DNA of 8,924 bases from Myxococcales bacterium (GTDB lineage Bacteria > Myxococcota_A > Polyangia > Polyangiales > Houyiibacteriaceae): positions 997,781 through 1,006,704 of the forward strand of contig CP070650.1 of assembly GCA_020354595.1 (NCBI GenBank), in the 5' to 3' direction. The notes under the pieces are model-generated. The model ran no database searches. It was given only the letters and a program-made list of their open reading frames with translations, and had not been told where the DNA came from. Of the stretch, positions 1-5,772 are shown piece by piece. Numbering within the stretch: the stretch's first letter is position 1; every line of letters starts with the position of its first letter. A program made the position numbers and the translations under genes.

Positions 1-7
1 CGCGGCA

Positions 8-1390
8 ATGCGGTTGGCGCCTCTCATAGGACCGGACCTCCAAGACGCGATCGCGATCGGTCCCGACGCGGTTCGCGAGGCCGTGTCGGAGTTTCACCCG
101 GAAGACATCGCCGAGCTTCTCGAAGACCTGTCGGCAAAGGAAGCTGTGTCTCTCGTGCGCGCGCTTCCCACCGAAACCGCTGCCGACGTGGTCGAGCGCC
201 TGAGCCCGCACCGCCAAGTCCTCGTCTTCAACGCGATCGATACGGGTCGCGCAGTCGAGCTCCTCGGGGAGATGGACCCCGACGATCGTGTCGACTTGCT
301 CCAAGAGCTGGAGGAGGAGGACGCAAATGCGCTCCTGTCGGCTCTCGAACGACGCGAGCCCGAGGCAGCGGAAGAGGTTCGCGAGCTCGTTCACTACGAG
401 CCGGAGACCGCCGGCGGTCTGATGACGACCGAGTTCGCATCGCTTCCCCCCGAGACGAAGGTCTGGGAGGCGATGGACGCGGCTCGGAAGCTCGGCCGAG
501 AAGAGATGGCGGAGATGCTCTACTACATCTACGTCTGTCAGCCGACCGGCGAGCTACTCGGCGTGGTCTCCCTGCGCGACTTGATCCTGGCTGACCCCGG
601 CCAGGAGCTTTCCGAGATCATGACCGACAAAGTGTTCTCGGTTCAGACGTCGGACGACCAGGAAAAGGTTGCGCACGAGATCGCTCGCTACGACCTCGCT
701 GCCCTTCCCGTCGTGGACGACCGGTCACACATGCTCGGCGTAGTGACGGTCGATGATGTCGTCGACGTCGTCATCGAAGAGGCGACGGAGGACGCGCAGA
801 AGATGGGTGGCGTCGTGCCCCTAGAGGACTCTTACTTTCAAACCGGGTGGGCGGAGTTCGTTTGGAAGCGCGGATCGTGGCTCGTGTTGTTGTTCCTGGC
901 ACAGCTGCTGACGGCCACGGTCATTCACGAAAACCGGGACGTCCTCCAGGCTACCGTCGAGCTCGTGCTCTTCATTCCACTGATCATCGCGTCAGGCGGT
1001 AACGCGGGCTCCCAATCATCGACCCTGATCATCCGCGCCATGGCGGTGGGCGAGCTGACACCGGCGGACTGGGCGAAGGTCCTGGGCCGCGAGCTGCTAA
1101 TCGGACTATCGCTCGGCATCGCCTTGGGTCTCATAGGCTTTGCAAGAGGCTGGTTTGCGGGAGAAACCGTCGCGCCGATGGCGATCGCCACGGCCGTGGG
1201 CGCGAGCATTCTCGCGATCGTCACGTTGAGCACGATCATCGGGTCGCTGCTGCCACTGTTGATTCGGCGAGCAGGACTCGATCCCGCGGTATCTTCGACG
1301 CCTTTCATCGCCTCGGTCGTCGACGTCCTCGGGCTCGTCGTCTACTTCGCAGTGGCACAGCTAATCCTGCACGCTTTCTTCAGCGTGTAG
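8..1390 (+). CDS. mgtE: MgtE-family magnesium channel/transporter
   Basis: Inner-membrane Mg2+ channel of the MgtE family (SLC41-related), which admits Mg2+ down its gradient and is gated by cytosolic Mg2+. The order of parts is typical. An acidic helical MgtE_N domain spans about residues 20-130 (EFHPEDIAELLEDL near 28-41). Two CBS domains follow, about 137-200 and 203-262, with the conserved ETAGGLMT at 133-140. The membrane part is about 285-460, with roughly five hydrophobic helices. The signature GNAGSQSS is at 331-338, and the last helix carries PFIASVVD, whose Asp439 matches the pore Asp of characterised MgtE. At 460 residues the length is normal for the family. The ATG at 8 has only seven bases before it in the window and the frame is open there, so the true start could lie further upstream, and any Mg2+ riboswitch would be out of view. 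No T-rich terminator follows. The next gene begins 57 bases downstream. The identification is firm; the start is less so. Confidence 0.95.
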   Translation: MRLAPLIGPDLQDAIAIGPDAVREAVSEFHPEDIAELLEDLSAKEAVSLVRALPTETAADVVERLSPHRQVLVFNAIDTGRAVELLGEMDPDDRVDLLQELEEEDANALLSALERREPEAAEEVRELVHYEPETAGGLMTTEFASLPPETKVWEAMDAARKLGREEMAEMLYYIYVCQPTGELLGVVSLRDLILADPGQELSEIMTDKVFSVQTSDDQEKVAHEIARYDLAALPVVDDRSHMLGVVTVDDVVDVVIEEATEDAQKMGGVVPLEDSYFQTGWAEFVWKRGSWLVLLFLAQLLTATVIHENRDVLQATVELVLFIPLIIASGGNAGSQSSTLIIRAMAVGELTPADWAKVLGRELLIGLSLGIALGLIGFARGWFAGETVAPMAIATAVGASILAIVTLSTIIGSLLPLLIRRAGLDPAVSSTPFIASVVDVLGLVVYFAVAQLILHAFFSV

Positions 1391-1420
1391 GGTCTCGATC
1401 TTGCTTCCATCCGTGTTAGG

Positions 1421-1440
1421 CTCCCCGTTCGCAACGGGAG
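1421..1440 (+). promoter_or_regulatory. Hairpin enclosing the Shine-Dalgarno of the DUF2505 gene
   Basis: CCCGTT (1424-1429) pairs perfectly with AACGGG (1433-1438) around a three-base loop. One bulged C allows two further pairs (1421-1422 with 1439-1440). The right arm contains GGGAG (1436-1440), which is the ribosome binding site seven bases before the ATG at 1448. In the mRNA the site would be at least partly base-paired. There is no following T tract, so it is not a standard terminator for the upstream mgtE gene. A regulatory role is inference. Confidence 0.4.
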
Positions 1441-1447
1441 CTCGGAG

Positions 1448-1933
1448 ATGCCGAATCTGACGATCAATTACGCACAAGACATCGACACGGTTTATCGCTT
1501 CGTGACGGACCCAGGCGCCATCAAGAAGCGAAGCGAGGCGATGGGCGAGAGGGACATCAAGATCCAAATTGACGACGCGGGTGGCACCAAGACCATCACT
1601 TCGACGAGAGTGATCGACAGTGATCTGCCAGGCTTCGCCAAGAGACTGTTCAGCTCGACCAACACGATCATCGAGCGGCGCGAGTGGCGGGATGCAGGCG
1701 ACAAGAAGACCTGCAAGAGCCACATCGACATCGTCGGCACGCCAGGCAAGATCGACTCGAACATCACGATCTCGCCGAGCGGAAGCGGCTGCACCTACGA
1801 TATCGAGTTCGAGGTGAGCGCGAAGGTTCCGCTGATCCGCAAGAAACTCGAAGAGTACGTCGCCAAGACCACGATGGAAGGCATGCGCGACGAGCACGAG
1901 TACAACCAGCGCCAGCTGAACGCCGCCGGCTGA
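1448..1933 (+). CDS. DUF2505 family protein (SRPBCC/START-like fold)
   Basis: A 161-residue soluble protein with no signal peptide or membrane segment. The pattern resembles DUF2505, a family placed in the SRPBCC/START lipid-binding-like superfamily and seen mainly in Actinobacteria and Myxococcota. It opens with a beta strand (NLTINYAQDIDTVYRFVTDP), then a helix around 24-36, a run of alternating strands rich in T, S and charged residues (about 38-135), and a long amphipathic C-terminal helix (LIRKKLEEYVAKTTMEGM, about 130-147). The family has no established biochemical function; a hydrophobic-ligand cavity is expected from the fold only. The ATG at 1448 is supported by GGGAG at 1436-1440. 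It may be cotranscribed with mgtE, whose stop lies 57 bases upstream, although a TAGGCT element at 1417-1422 could be a -10 of its own. It ends two bases from the convergent esterase gene, so there is no room for a shared terminator. Confidence 0.82.
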   Translation: MPNLTINYAQDIDTVYRFVTDPGAIKKRSEAMGERDIKIQIDDAGGTKTITSTRVIDSDLPGFAKRLFSSTNTIIERREWRDAGDKKTCKSHIDIVGTPGKIDSNITISPSGSGCTYDIEFEVSAKVPLIRKKLEEYVAKTTMEGMRDEHEYNQRQLNAAG

Positions 1934-1935
1934 GC

Positions 1936-3657
1936 CTACTCGGCAAAGAGCTCGGACTTCAGGTAGTCCTCACCGTCCCAGAACTCGCACTTCGCGGCCG
2001 GGGTTGAGGCGACGCTCGTCGCCGAATCGAGCGCGAGGTACTCGTCCGCATCCGGATCGTAGGTGGGCCACTGCGGACCATCTTCCGACGATGGAGCACC
2101 CGTTGCGGCGAACCGCGCGAAGTAGCCAAGCATGTCGAGCCACAACGCTTCGTCAACGGTTCCAGCCTCCCACTCGTTGAGGATCGCCGATGCGTTGGCA
2201 AAGTCCAGCTCGAGCAGTGTGTCGTAACCGAACACGTACGGGATGTCAGCGGCGTGGAATGCCGCGAGATCGTAAGTGGGCGGCTCGAGGTCCGAGATGG
2301 GGATTGGCAACGACGCGACCACCTCCAGCTGCGAGCGGCCGTCCGGATATTCGAACTGATAGAGATACGCGGGAACATGAGCGGCGAGCTTGCCGGCTTC
2401 GGTTCGGCCTGGACAACGAAAGACGGTGTCGGTGACGACTGCAGCCAGTGCCAGCATCGGCGGATCGTAGTCGTCCAACGGATACTGCGCGGCTGCCTTG
2501 GCCGCCAGCTCGGTGTCGCCGCCAAGGTAGTACGCGAGTAGCTCTTCGTAGTTCTCTGCGGTCACCGCGAGTGGGGGGTCCGCGTTCTCTGCGAGCCAAG
2601 TGAACAACCGGGCCTCCTCCCGAGTGAACCCCACGATCACTGGGACCTGATTGAATCTGCCCGACAGAAACGACTGGCTCGGCTGCTCGACGAAGAAGAG
2701 CCCATCGAGAATCGGCCCCCACGCGCCTCGTGGCTCATCAGTCGGATTGAAGCCGAAGTTCTCGCCGGGTGGGAGCGCGGCCAGCACCTGCTCGAAGGGC
2801 TTGCCTCGCATGCAGGCGAGCACGTCTTGCGAGCCACTGCACCCGAGCGCCTCAACGAAATCATCGCCCTGTGCCTCGGCCGCCTCGAGAGTGGGCCAGG
2901 GACGCTCGCAAGAGCCGCTCATCATGATCGCCTTGTCGAACGAGCCGGCGCTCGTAGGAGATGCCAGGTGGCTGCACACGCTGAAGCCGCCCGCAGACTC
3001 GCCGAAGATCGTGACGTTTTCCGGGTCGCCACCAAAGGCTTCGATGTTGCCCTTCACCCACTCTAGCGCCGCCGTTTGATCCATGAGGCCATAGTTCCCC
3101 GACGCGTCGTCGGAGCTCTCCTCGGTGAGCGTCGAATGCGCCAGGAACCCCAGCTGACCTAGGCGATAGTTCATGCTCACGACGACCGTACCCGTCTCGC
3201 GAGCGATGCGGTCCCCCGCCGTGCCACCGTCGGCCTGCACGCCTTCGCCGAGCGTGAAGCCTCCGCCGTGGATCCACACCATCACCGGCAGGCCGGACCC
3301 CTCTGTTGGCGTATCGATGTTCAAGTAGAGGCAGTCCTCGCTTGGATTGAAACCCGGCACAGGGAGACCGCCAAACGCCTCTTGCGGACAGACCGGTGGC
3401 CTTTCCACGGCGACGAGCAGGTCGTCCCAAGGCTCCGCCTCGATCGGGGGCTTCCAGCGCAGCTCTCCGACGGGCGGAGCCGCGTACGGAATCCCTCGAT
3501 AGGAAAACACGCCGTCGTTCTCGAAGCCTTCGACGGGTCCTTGGCGGGTCTGAACGGTGAGCGTCCGCGGGGCGTCGTCGTCGCTCCGGCTGCTGCTGCA
3601 ACCCGAAAGCGCCGCAAGCGCGAGGGCGCAGGCGAAAAAACGGGGTCGACTCGTCAC
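1936..3657 (-). CDS. Type-B carboxylesterase, predicted lipoprotein
   Basis: A 573-residue alpha/beta hydrolase of the carboxylesterase type-B family (pNB esterase, cholinesterase relatives), which hydrolyses carboxylic esters. The N-terminus is a lipoprotein signal: RPR, a hydrophobic stretch, then the lipobox LSGC with Cys20 as the lipidated residue, followed by a Ser/Asp-rich linker. It should therefore be exported and membrane-anchored. The catalytic parts are complete: oxyanion-hole HGGG at 130-133, nucleophile Ser221 in GESAGG, acid Glu348 in GFTREEA, and His468 in AFHAADIPYVFG. The family signature EDCLYLNI is at 107-114; Cys90 and Cys109 match the conserved N-terminal disulfide. The GTG at 3657 was chosen because GGAG stands six bases upstream and the signal peptide begins properly there; a GTG at 3693 would add 12 residues ahead of it. 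The gene follows the AAA ATPase gene on the same strand after 64 bases, so the two may be cotranscribed. The natural substrate cannot be told from sequence. Confidence 0.93.
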   Translation of the reverse strand: MTSRPRFFACALALAALSGCSSSRSDDDAPRTLTVQTRQGPVEGFENDGVFSYRGIPYAAPPVGELRWKPPIEAEPWDDLLVAVERPPVCPQEAFGGLPVPGFNPSEDCLYLNIDTPTEGSGLPVMVWIHGGGFTLGEGVQADGGTAGDRIARETGTVVVSMNYRLGQLGFLAHSTLTEESSDDASGNYGLMDQTAALEWVKGNIEAFGGDPENVTIFGESAGGFSVCSHLASPTSAGSFDKAIMMSGSCERPWPTLEAAEAQGDDFVEALGCSGSQDVLACMRGKPFEQVLAALPPGENFGFNPTDEPRGAWGPILDGLFFVEQPSQSFLSGRFNQVPVIVGFTREEARLFTWLAENADPPLAVTAENYEELLAYYLGGDTELAAKAAAQYPLDDYDPPMLALAAVVTDTVFRCPGRTEAGKLAAHVPAYLYQFEYPDGRSQLEVVASLPIPISDLEPPTYDLAAFHAADIPYVFGYDTLLELDFANASAILNEWEAGTVDEALWLDMLGYFARFAATGAPSSEDGPQWPTYDPDADEYLALDSATSVASTPAAKCEFWDGEDYLKSELFAE

Positions 3658-3663
3658 AAAGAT

Positions 3664-3667
3664 CTCC
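3664..3667 (-). promoter_or_regulatory. Ribosome binding site fixing the esterase GTG start
   Basis: On the minus strand GGAG lies six bases before GTG (3657-3655). This favours the GTG start that puts the lipoprotein signal peptide at the very N-terminus, over the longer in-frame GTG at 3693. Confidence 0.65.
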
Positions 3668-3721
3668 AAGTAAGGTGGCCAAAGGTAGGGCACGTCGGCT
3701 AGCCGCGCCAGCGCCCGCCGC

Positions 3722-5248
3722 TCACCCGGCGAAGACCGCGCGATCTTTGGCCCAATCGCGGAGCGAGGCGATGCGTTCTGCCATCGTCACGGACAGCGGC
3801 CTGGTGAGCTCGATTTCCTCGAGGAGCGCTTCGGTCGTCAGATCTTCCTCGCGCGAGAAGGCCGTATAGAGCGAGGACACCACCGCCTGTTCGATCTCGG
3901 CGCCGCTGAAGCCGGCCGTTTGCTCGACGAGCTGGGCGATGTCGAACTTGGACGGATTTCGTCGACGTTTTTCCAGATGAATACGGAGGATCCGCTCTCG
4001 AGCATCCGCATTCGGAAGGTCGACGAAGAAGATCTCGTCGAAACGGCCCTTGCGCATCAGCTCGGGCGGCAGCTTGGAGATGTCGTTGGCGGTCGCGATG
4101 ACGAACACGTTCTCCTTCTTGTCCTGCAACCACGCGAGGAACGTGCCGAAGATGCGTTGCGCGGGCCCGCCTTCCGCATCCTCTTGCGAGAGCGCTTTCT
4201 CGATCTCGTCGATCCACAGAACGACAGGCGCCATTTGCTCTGCGAGCTTGATCGCGCGCTTCAGGTTCTTCTCGCTCTCGCCGACGTACCGGTTGTAGAG
4301 GTTCGATGGATCGAGCCGAATCAGCGGCAACTTCCACTCGGCCGCCACCGCCTTGGCGCAAAGGCTCTTTCCACAGCCCTGCACTCCGATCAGGAGCAAG
4401 CCTTTGGGTGGAGACAGGCCGTACTCCTTGGCACGGCGCGGATCCTCGAACGCCGCCTGTCGTTTGCGGAGCCAATTCTTGAGCTGCCCGAGGCCGGCGA
4501 CGTCGCCCATTTCGTGCTCGTGCGGGAAGTACTCGAGGACGCCGGACCGCTCGATGATCTGCCGCTTGGCCTGGAGCACGGCGGCGATGTCCTCGCGCCC
4601 GAGCACGCCGTCCTCGATGACGGCCTGCGTGACGATCTTCTGAACCTCGAAAAACGTGAGCCCGTGTAGCGCAGCCAACAACTTGGAGACATCCACGCTC
4701 GAGAGCTTCACTTGGACGTGAAGGCGCCCAGCCAGATCCCGCAACACCGCTTGAACGAAGGCGTGGTACGCGTCGGGAGAAGGCGCGCCGAGATTCATCG
4801 GCGTGAACAGATGATCGAGAGCAGGCGGGACGTCGAGAGCCGTGCCAGACACGACGACGGCGCCTCGATGGCCGAAGTACTTCTTGTGGATACTCTTGAA
4901 CTGCGCGATGACGACCGGCTCGTGAAGGTACGGTCCAAGTCCGCGCAGGTGAAAGATTGCCTCTAGGTTCGCGCGTTCGATGAACGCGAGGGCCTTCTGT
5001 GGGGCCCCGCTCTCGGGAGTCTCGCCGGGCTCGGGCAGCTCGCGGCGAAGCCCCCCCACCTGAGTCCACGAAAACAGCGGCAGCCCGGTGCGCTCCGCGG
5101 CGTGCTCGAGCAGCACGTGCAGCCGCTCTTCCTCGACGGTGTCTACCAGCAACATCGGATGATGAGCCCGAATCAGAATCTCGAGCTCACGCAGCTGATC
5201 AGCCGACGGTGGCACCCCCCTAAGCACGAATTCAGGATCGGAGGTCAC
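3722..5248 (-). CDS. Ycf46-like AAA ATPase
   Basis: A single-AAA-domain ATPase of the Ycf46 family (cyanobacterial/plastid Ycf46, COG0464-like), about 508 residues. The N-terminal half (about 20-240) is the family's own region, opening with RELEILIRAHHP and VDTVEEERLH. The AAA module follows: Walker A GVQGCGKS at 288-295, Walker B LWIDEIEKA with Asp347 and Glu348, sensor 1 ATAND with Asn388, arginine-finger segment LMRKGRFDE (Arg399, Arg402), and the C-terminal helical FSGAEIEQA. All catalytic residues are present, so it should hydrolyse ATP. The cellular role of bacterial Ycf46 proteins is poorly defined; in cyanobacteria it has been linked to inorganic carbon use. The start is uncertain. 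The frame stays open to 5401, but that would run antisense through the conserved start of the divergent small gene. GTG at 5248 is used here. GTG at 5227 fits a minus-strand promoter better, and neither has a clear Shine-Dalgarno. The gene is divergent from the DUF1844-Clp cluster. Confidence 0.88.
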   Translation of the reverse strand: MTSDPEFVLRGVPPSADQLRELEILIRAHHPMLLVDTVEEERLHVLLEHAAERTGLPLFSWTQVGGLRRELPEPGETPESGAPQKALAFIERANLEAIFHLRGLGPYLHEPVVIAQFKSIHKKYFGHRGAVVVSGTALDVPPALDHLFTPMNLGAPSPDAYHAFVQAVLRDLAGRLHVQVKLSSVDVSKLLAALHGLTFFEVQKIVTQAVIEDGVLGREDIAAVLQAKRQIIERSGVLEYFPHEHEMGDVAGLGQLKNWLRKRQAAFEDPRRAKEYGLSPPKGLLLIGVQGCGKSLCAKAVAAEWKLPLIRLDPSNLYNRYVGESEKNLKRAIKLAEQMAPVVLWIDEIEKALSQEDAEGGPAQRIFGTFLAWLQDKKENVFVIATANDISKLPPELMRKGRFDEIFFVDLPNADARERILRIHLEKRRRNPSKFDIAQLVEQTAGFSGAEIEQAVVSSLYTAFSREEDLTTEALLEEIELTRPLSVTMAERIASLRDWAKDRAVFAG

Positions 5249-5256
5249 CTGAGGGG

Positions 5257-5262
5257 TGTCAA
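5257..5262 (-). promoter_or_regulatory. Possible minus-strand -35 element for the Ycf46-like gene
   Basis: TGTCAA on the plus strand reads TTGACA on the minus strand, a perfect sigma-70 -35 hexamer. Seventeen bases on is GATCCT (5239-5234), a weak -10. This would start transcription near 5227, exactly where an in-frame GTG stands. The weak -10 keeps this tentative. Confidence 0.35.
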
Positions 5263-5273
5263 CCTTCGGGAGT

Positions 5274-5301
5274 TTGACAGCTCCCAACGCGATTTTACAC
5301 T
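5274..5301 (+). promoter_or_regulatory. Sigma-70-type promoter of the small protein-DUF1844-Clp cluster
   Basis: A perfect -35 hexamer TTGACA (5274-5279), a 16-base spacer and TACACT (5296-5301) as -10. The -10 matches four of six consensus bases, including the key A2 and T6. The expected transcription start, about seven bases on, falls at 5308-5309, that is at the ATG itself, which predicts a leaderless mRNA. A five-base inverted repeat GGGAG/CTCCC (5268-5272 and 5281-5285) flanks the -35 hexamer and could be an operator half-site pair, or chance. Confidence 0.55.
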
Positions 5302-5308
5302 CGGCTCC

Positions 5309-5488
5309 ATGGCATCTTTGGGAGACAAGGTCGTGGACAAGCGCATCGTGGAACGCAACATCACGAAGGGCTTGATGACGAAAGAGCAATACGAGCAACA
5401 CCTGGCGGAGCTTCCCGACCGCGAGGGCACGTATGACCGCGTCGAGGTCGAGCCGAGCGAGTCGACCGAAGACGCGGCGCTGGAGTAG
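5309..5488 (+). CDS. Small charged conserved-type protein, 59 residues
   Basis: A 59-residue, strongly charged, soluble protein with no signal peptide, Cys or membrane segment. The N-terminal half looks helical (SLGDKVVDKRIVERNITKGL, then MTKEQYEQHLAELPD), with the form 'basic helix, turn, K-E-x-Y helix'. The tail is acidic (VEVEPSESTEDAALE) and probably disordered. It is not assigned to a named family. Short proteins with this KGL-x-x-EEY-x-x-x-L-x-x-LPD pattern are familiar from myxobacterial genomes, usually next to DUF1844 genes; this is recollection, not a search. The start ATG has no Shine-Dalgarno but sits where a well-formed promoter would start transcription. Coding is supported by codon use and by tight spacing, with five bases to the next ATG. 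The shared operon suggests a role with the DUF1844 and Clp-family proteins. Confidence 0.75.
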   Translation: MASLGDKVVDKRIVERNITKGLMTKEQYEQHLAELPDREGTYDRVEVEPSESTEDAALE

Positions 5489-5493
5489 GTGAG

Positions 5494-5772
5494 ATGAGCG
5501 AGGAAGACAGCGCGCCTCCGGCCATCGACTTCAACACGTTCGTGTTGTCGTTGAGCACCTCGGCGCTGATGCATCTCGGCAAGTTGCCCGGCTCCGAGGA
5601 CCAAACTGTCAACCTCGCGCACGCCAAGCAGTCGATCGACTGCATCGCGCTGCTCGAAGAAAAGACGAAAGGCAACCTCACCGGCGAGGAAGAGCGGCTC
5701 ATCAGCGAGGTGCTCTACGACCTTCGGCTTCGCTTCGTGGCGGCGAGGAAAGAAGCGGACGAGAAGACTTGA
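5494..5772 (+). CDS. DUF1844 domain protein
   Basis: A 92-residue protein that is almost entirely a DUF1844 domain. The diagnostic stretch is FNTFVLSLSTSALMHLGKLP (about 11-30), followed by NLAHAKQSIDCIALLEEKTKGNL and a final helix LISEVLYDLRLRFVAARKE. It is helical, has no export signal, and should be cytoplasmic. The function of DUF1844 is unknown; the domain occurs in Deltaproteobacteria, Planctomycetes, Acidobacteria and related groups. GGAG at 5482-5485 gives an eight-base spacing to the ATG. The start is five bases after the stop of the 59-residue protein. The stop codon overlaps the TTG start of the Clp-family gene (TTGA at 5769-5772), so translation of the two is probably coupled. Confidence 0.9.
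   Translation: MSEEDSAPPAIDFNTFVLSLSTSALMHLGKLPGSEDQTVNLAHAKQSIDCIALLEEKTKGNLTGEEERLISEVLYDLRLRFVAARKEADEKT

Noticed and set aside
1391..1447. Intrinsic terminator after mgtE.
   Set aside because: The only hairpin in the gap has no T tract and contains the next gene's ribosome binding site.
3658..3693. Longer esterase start at the GTG at 3693.
   Set aside because: It would put 12 residues, including WPP, before a well-formed lipoprotein signal peptide, and the GTG at 3657 has GGAG at six bases.
3696..3705. Ten-base palindrome CGGCTAGCCG between the Ycf46-like and esterase genes.
   Set aside because: It is short, has no loop or T tract, and no related copy was seen; chance is the simplest reading.
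4506..4530. HEHEM sequence in the Ycf46-like protein, suggesting a metalloprotease HExxH.
   Set aside because: The spacing is wrong for HExxH, and the segment lies in the linker before the AAA domain with no peptidase context.
3920..4669. Plus-strand 249-codon open frame.
   Set aside because: Antisense to the AAA domain of the Ycf46-like protein; no recognisable domain or ribosome binding site.
3699..5069. Minus-strand 456-codon open frame in a second frame across the Ycf46-like gene.
   Set aside because: Its product is arginine-rich and low in hydrophobic residues, typical of an out-of-frame shadow; the true frame holds Walker A and B.
5249..5401. Upstream extension of the Ycf46-like gene to 5401.
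   Set aside because: The extra 51 residues are antisense to the start of the 59-residue gene and its promoter, and do not resemble the family's N-terminus, which begins near the RELEILIRA segment.
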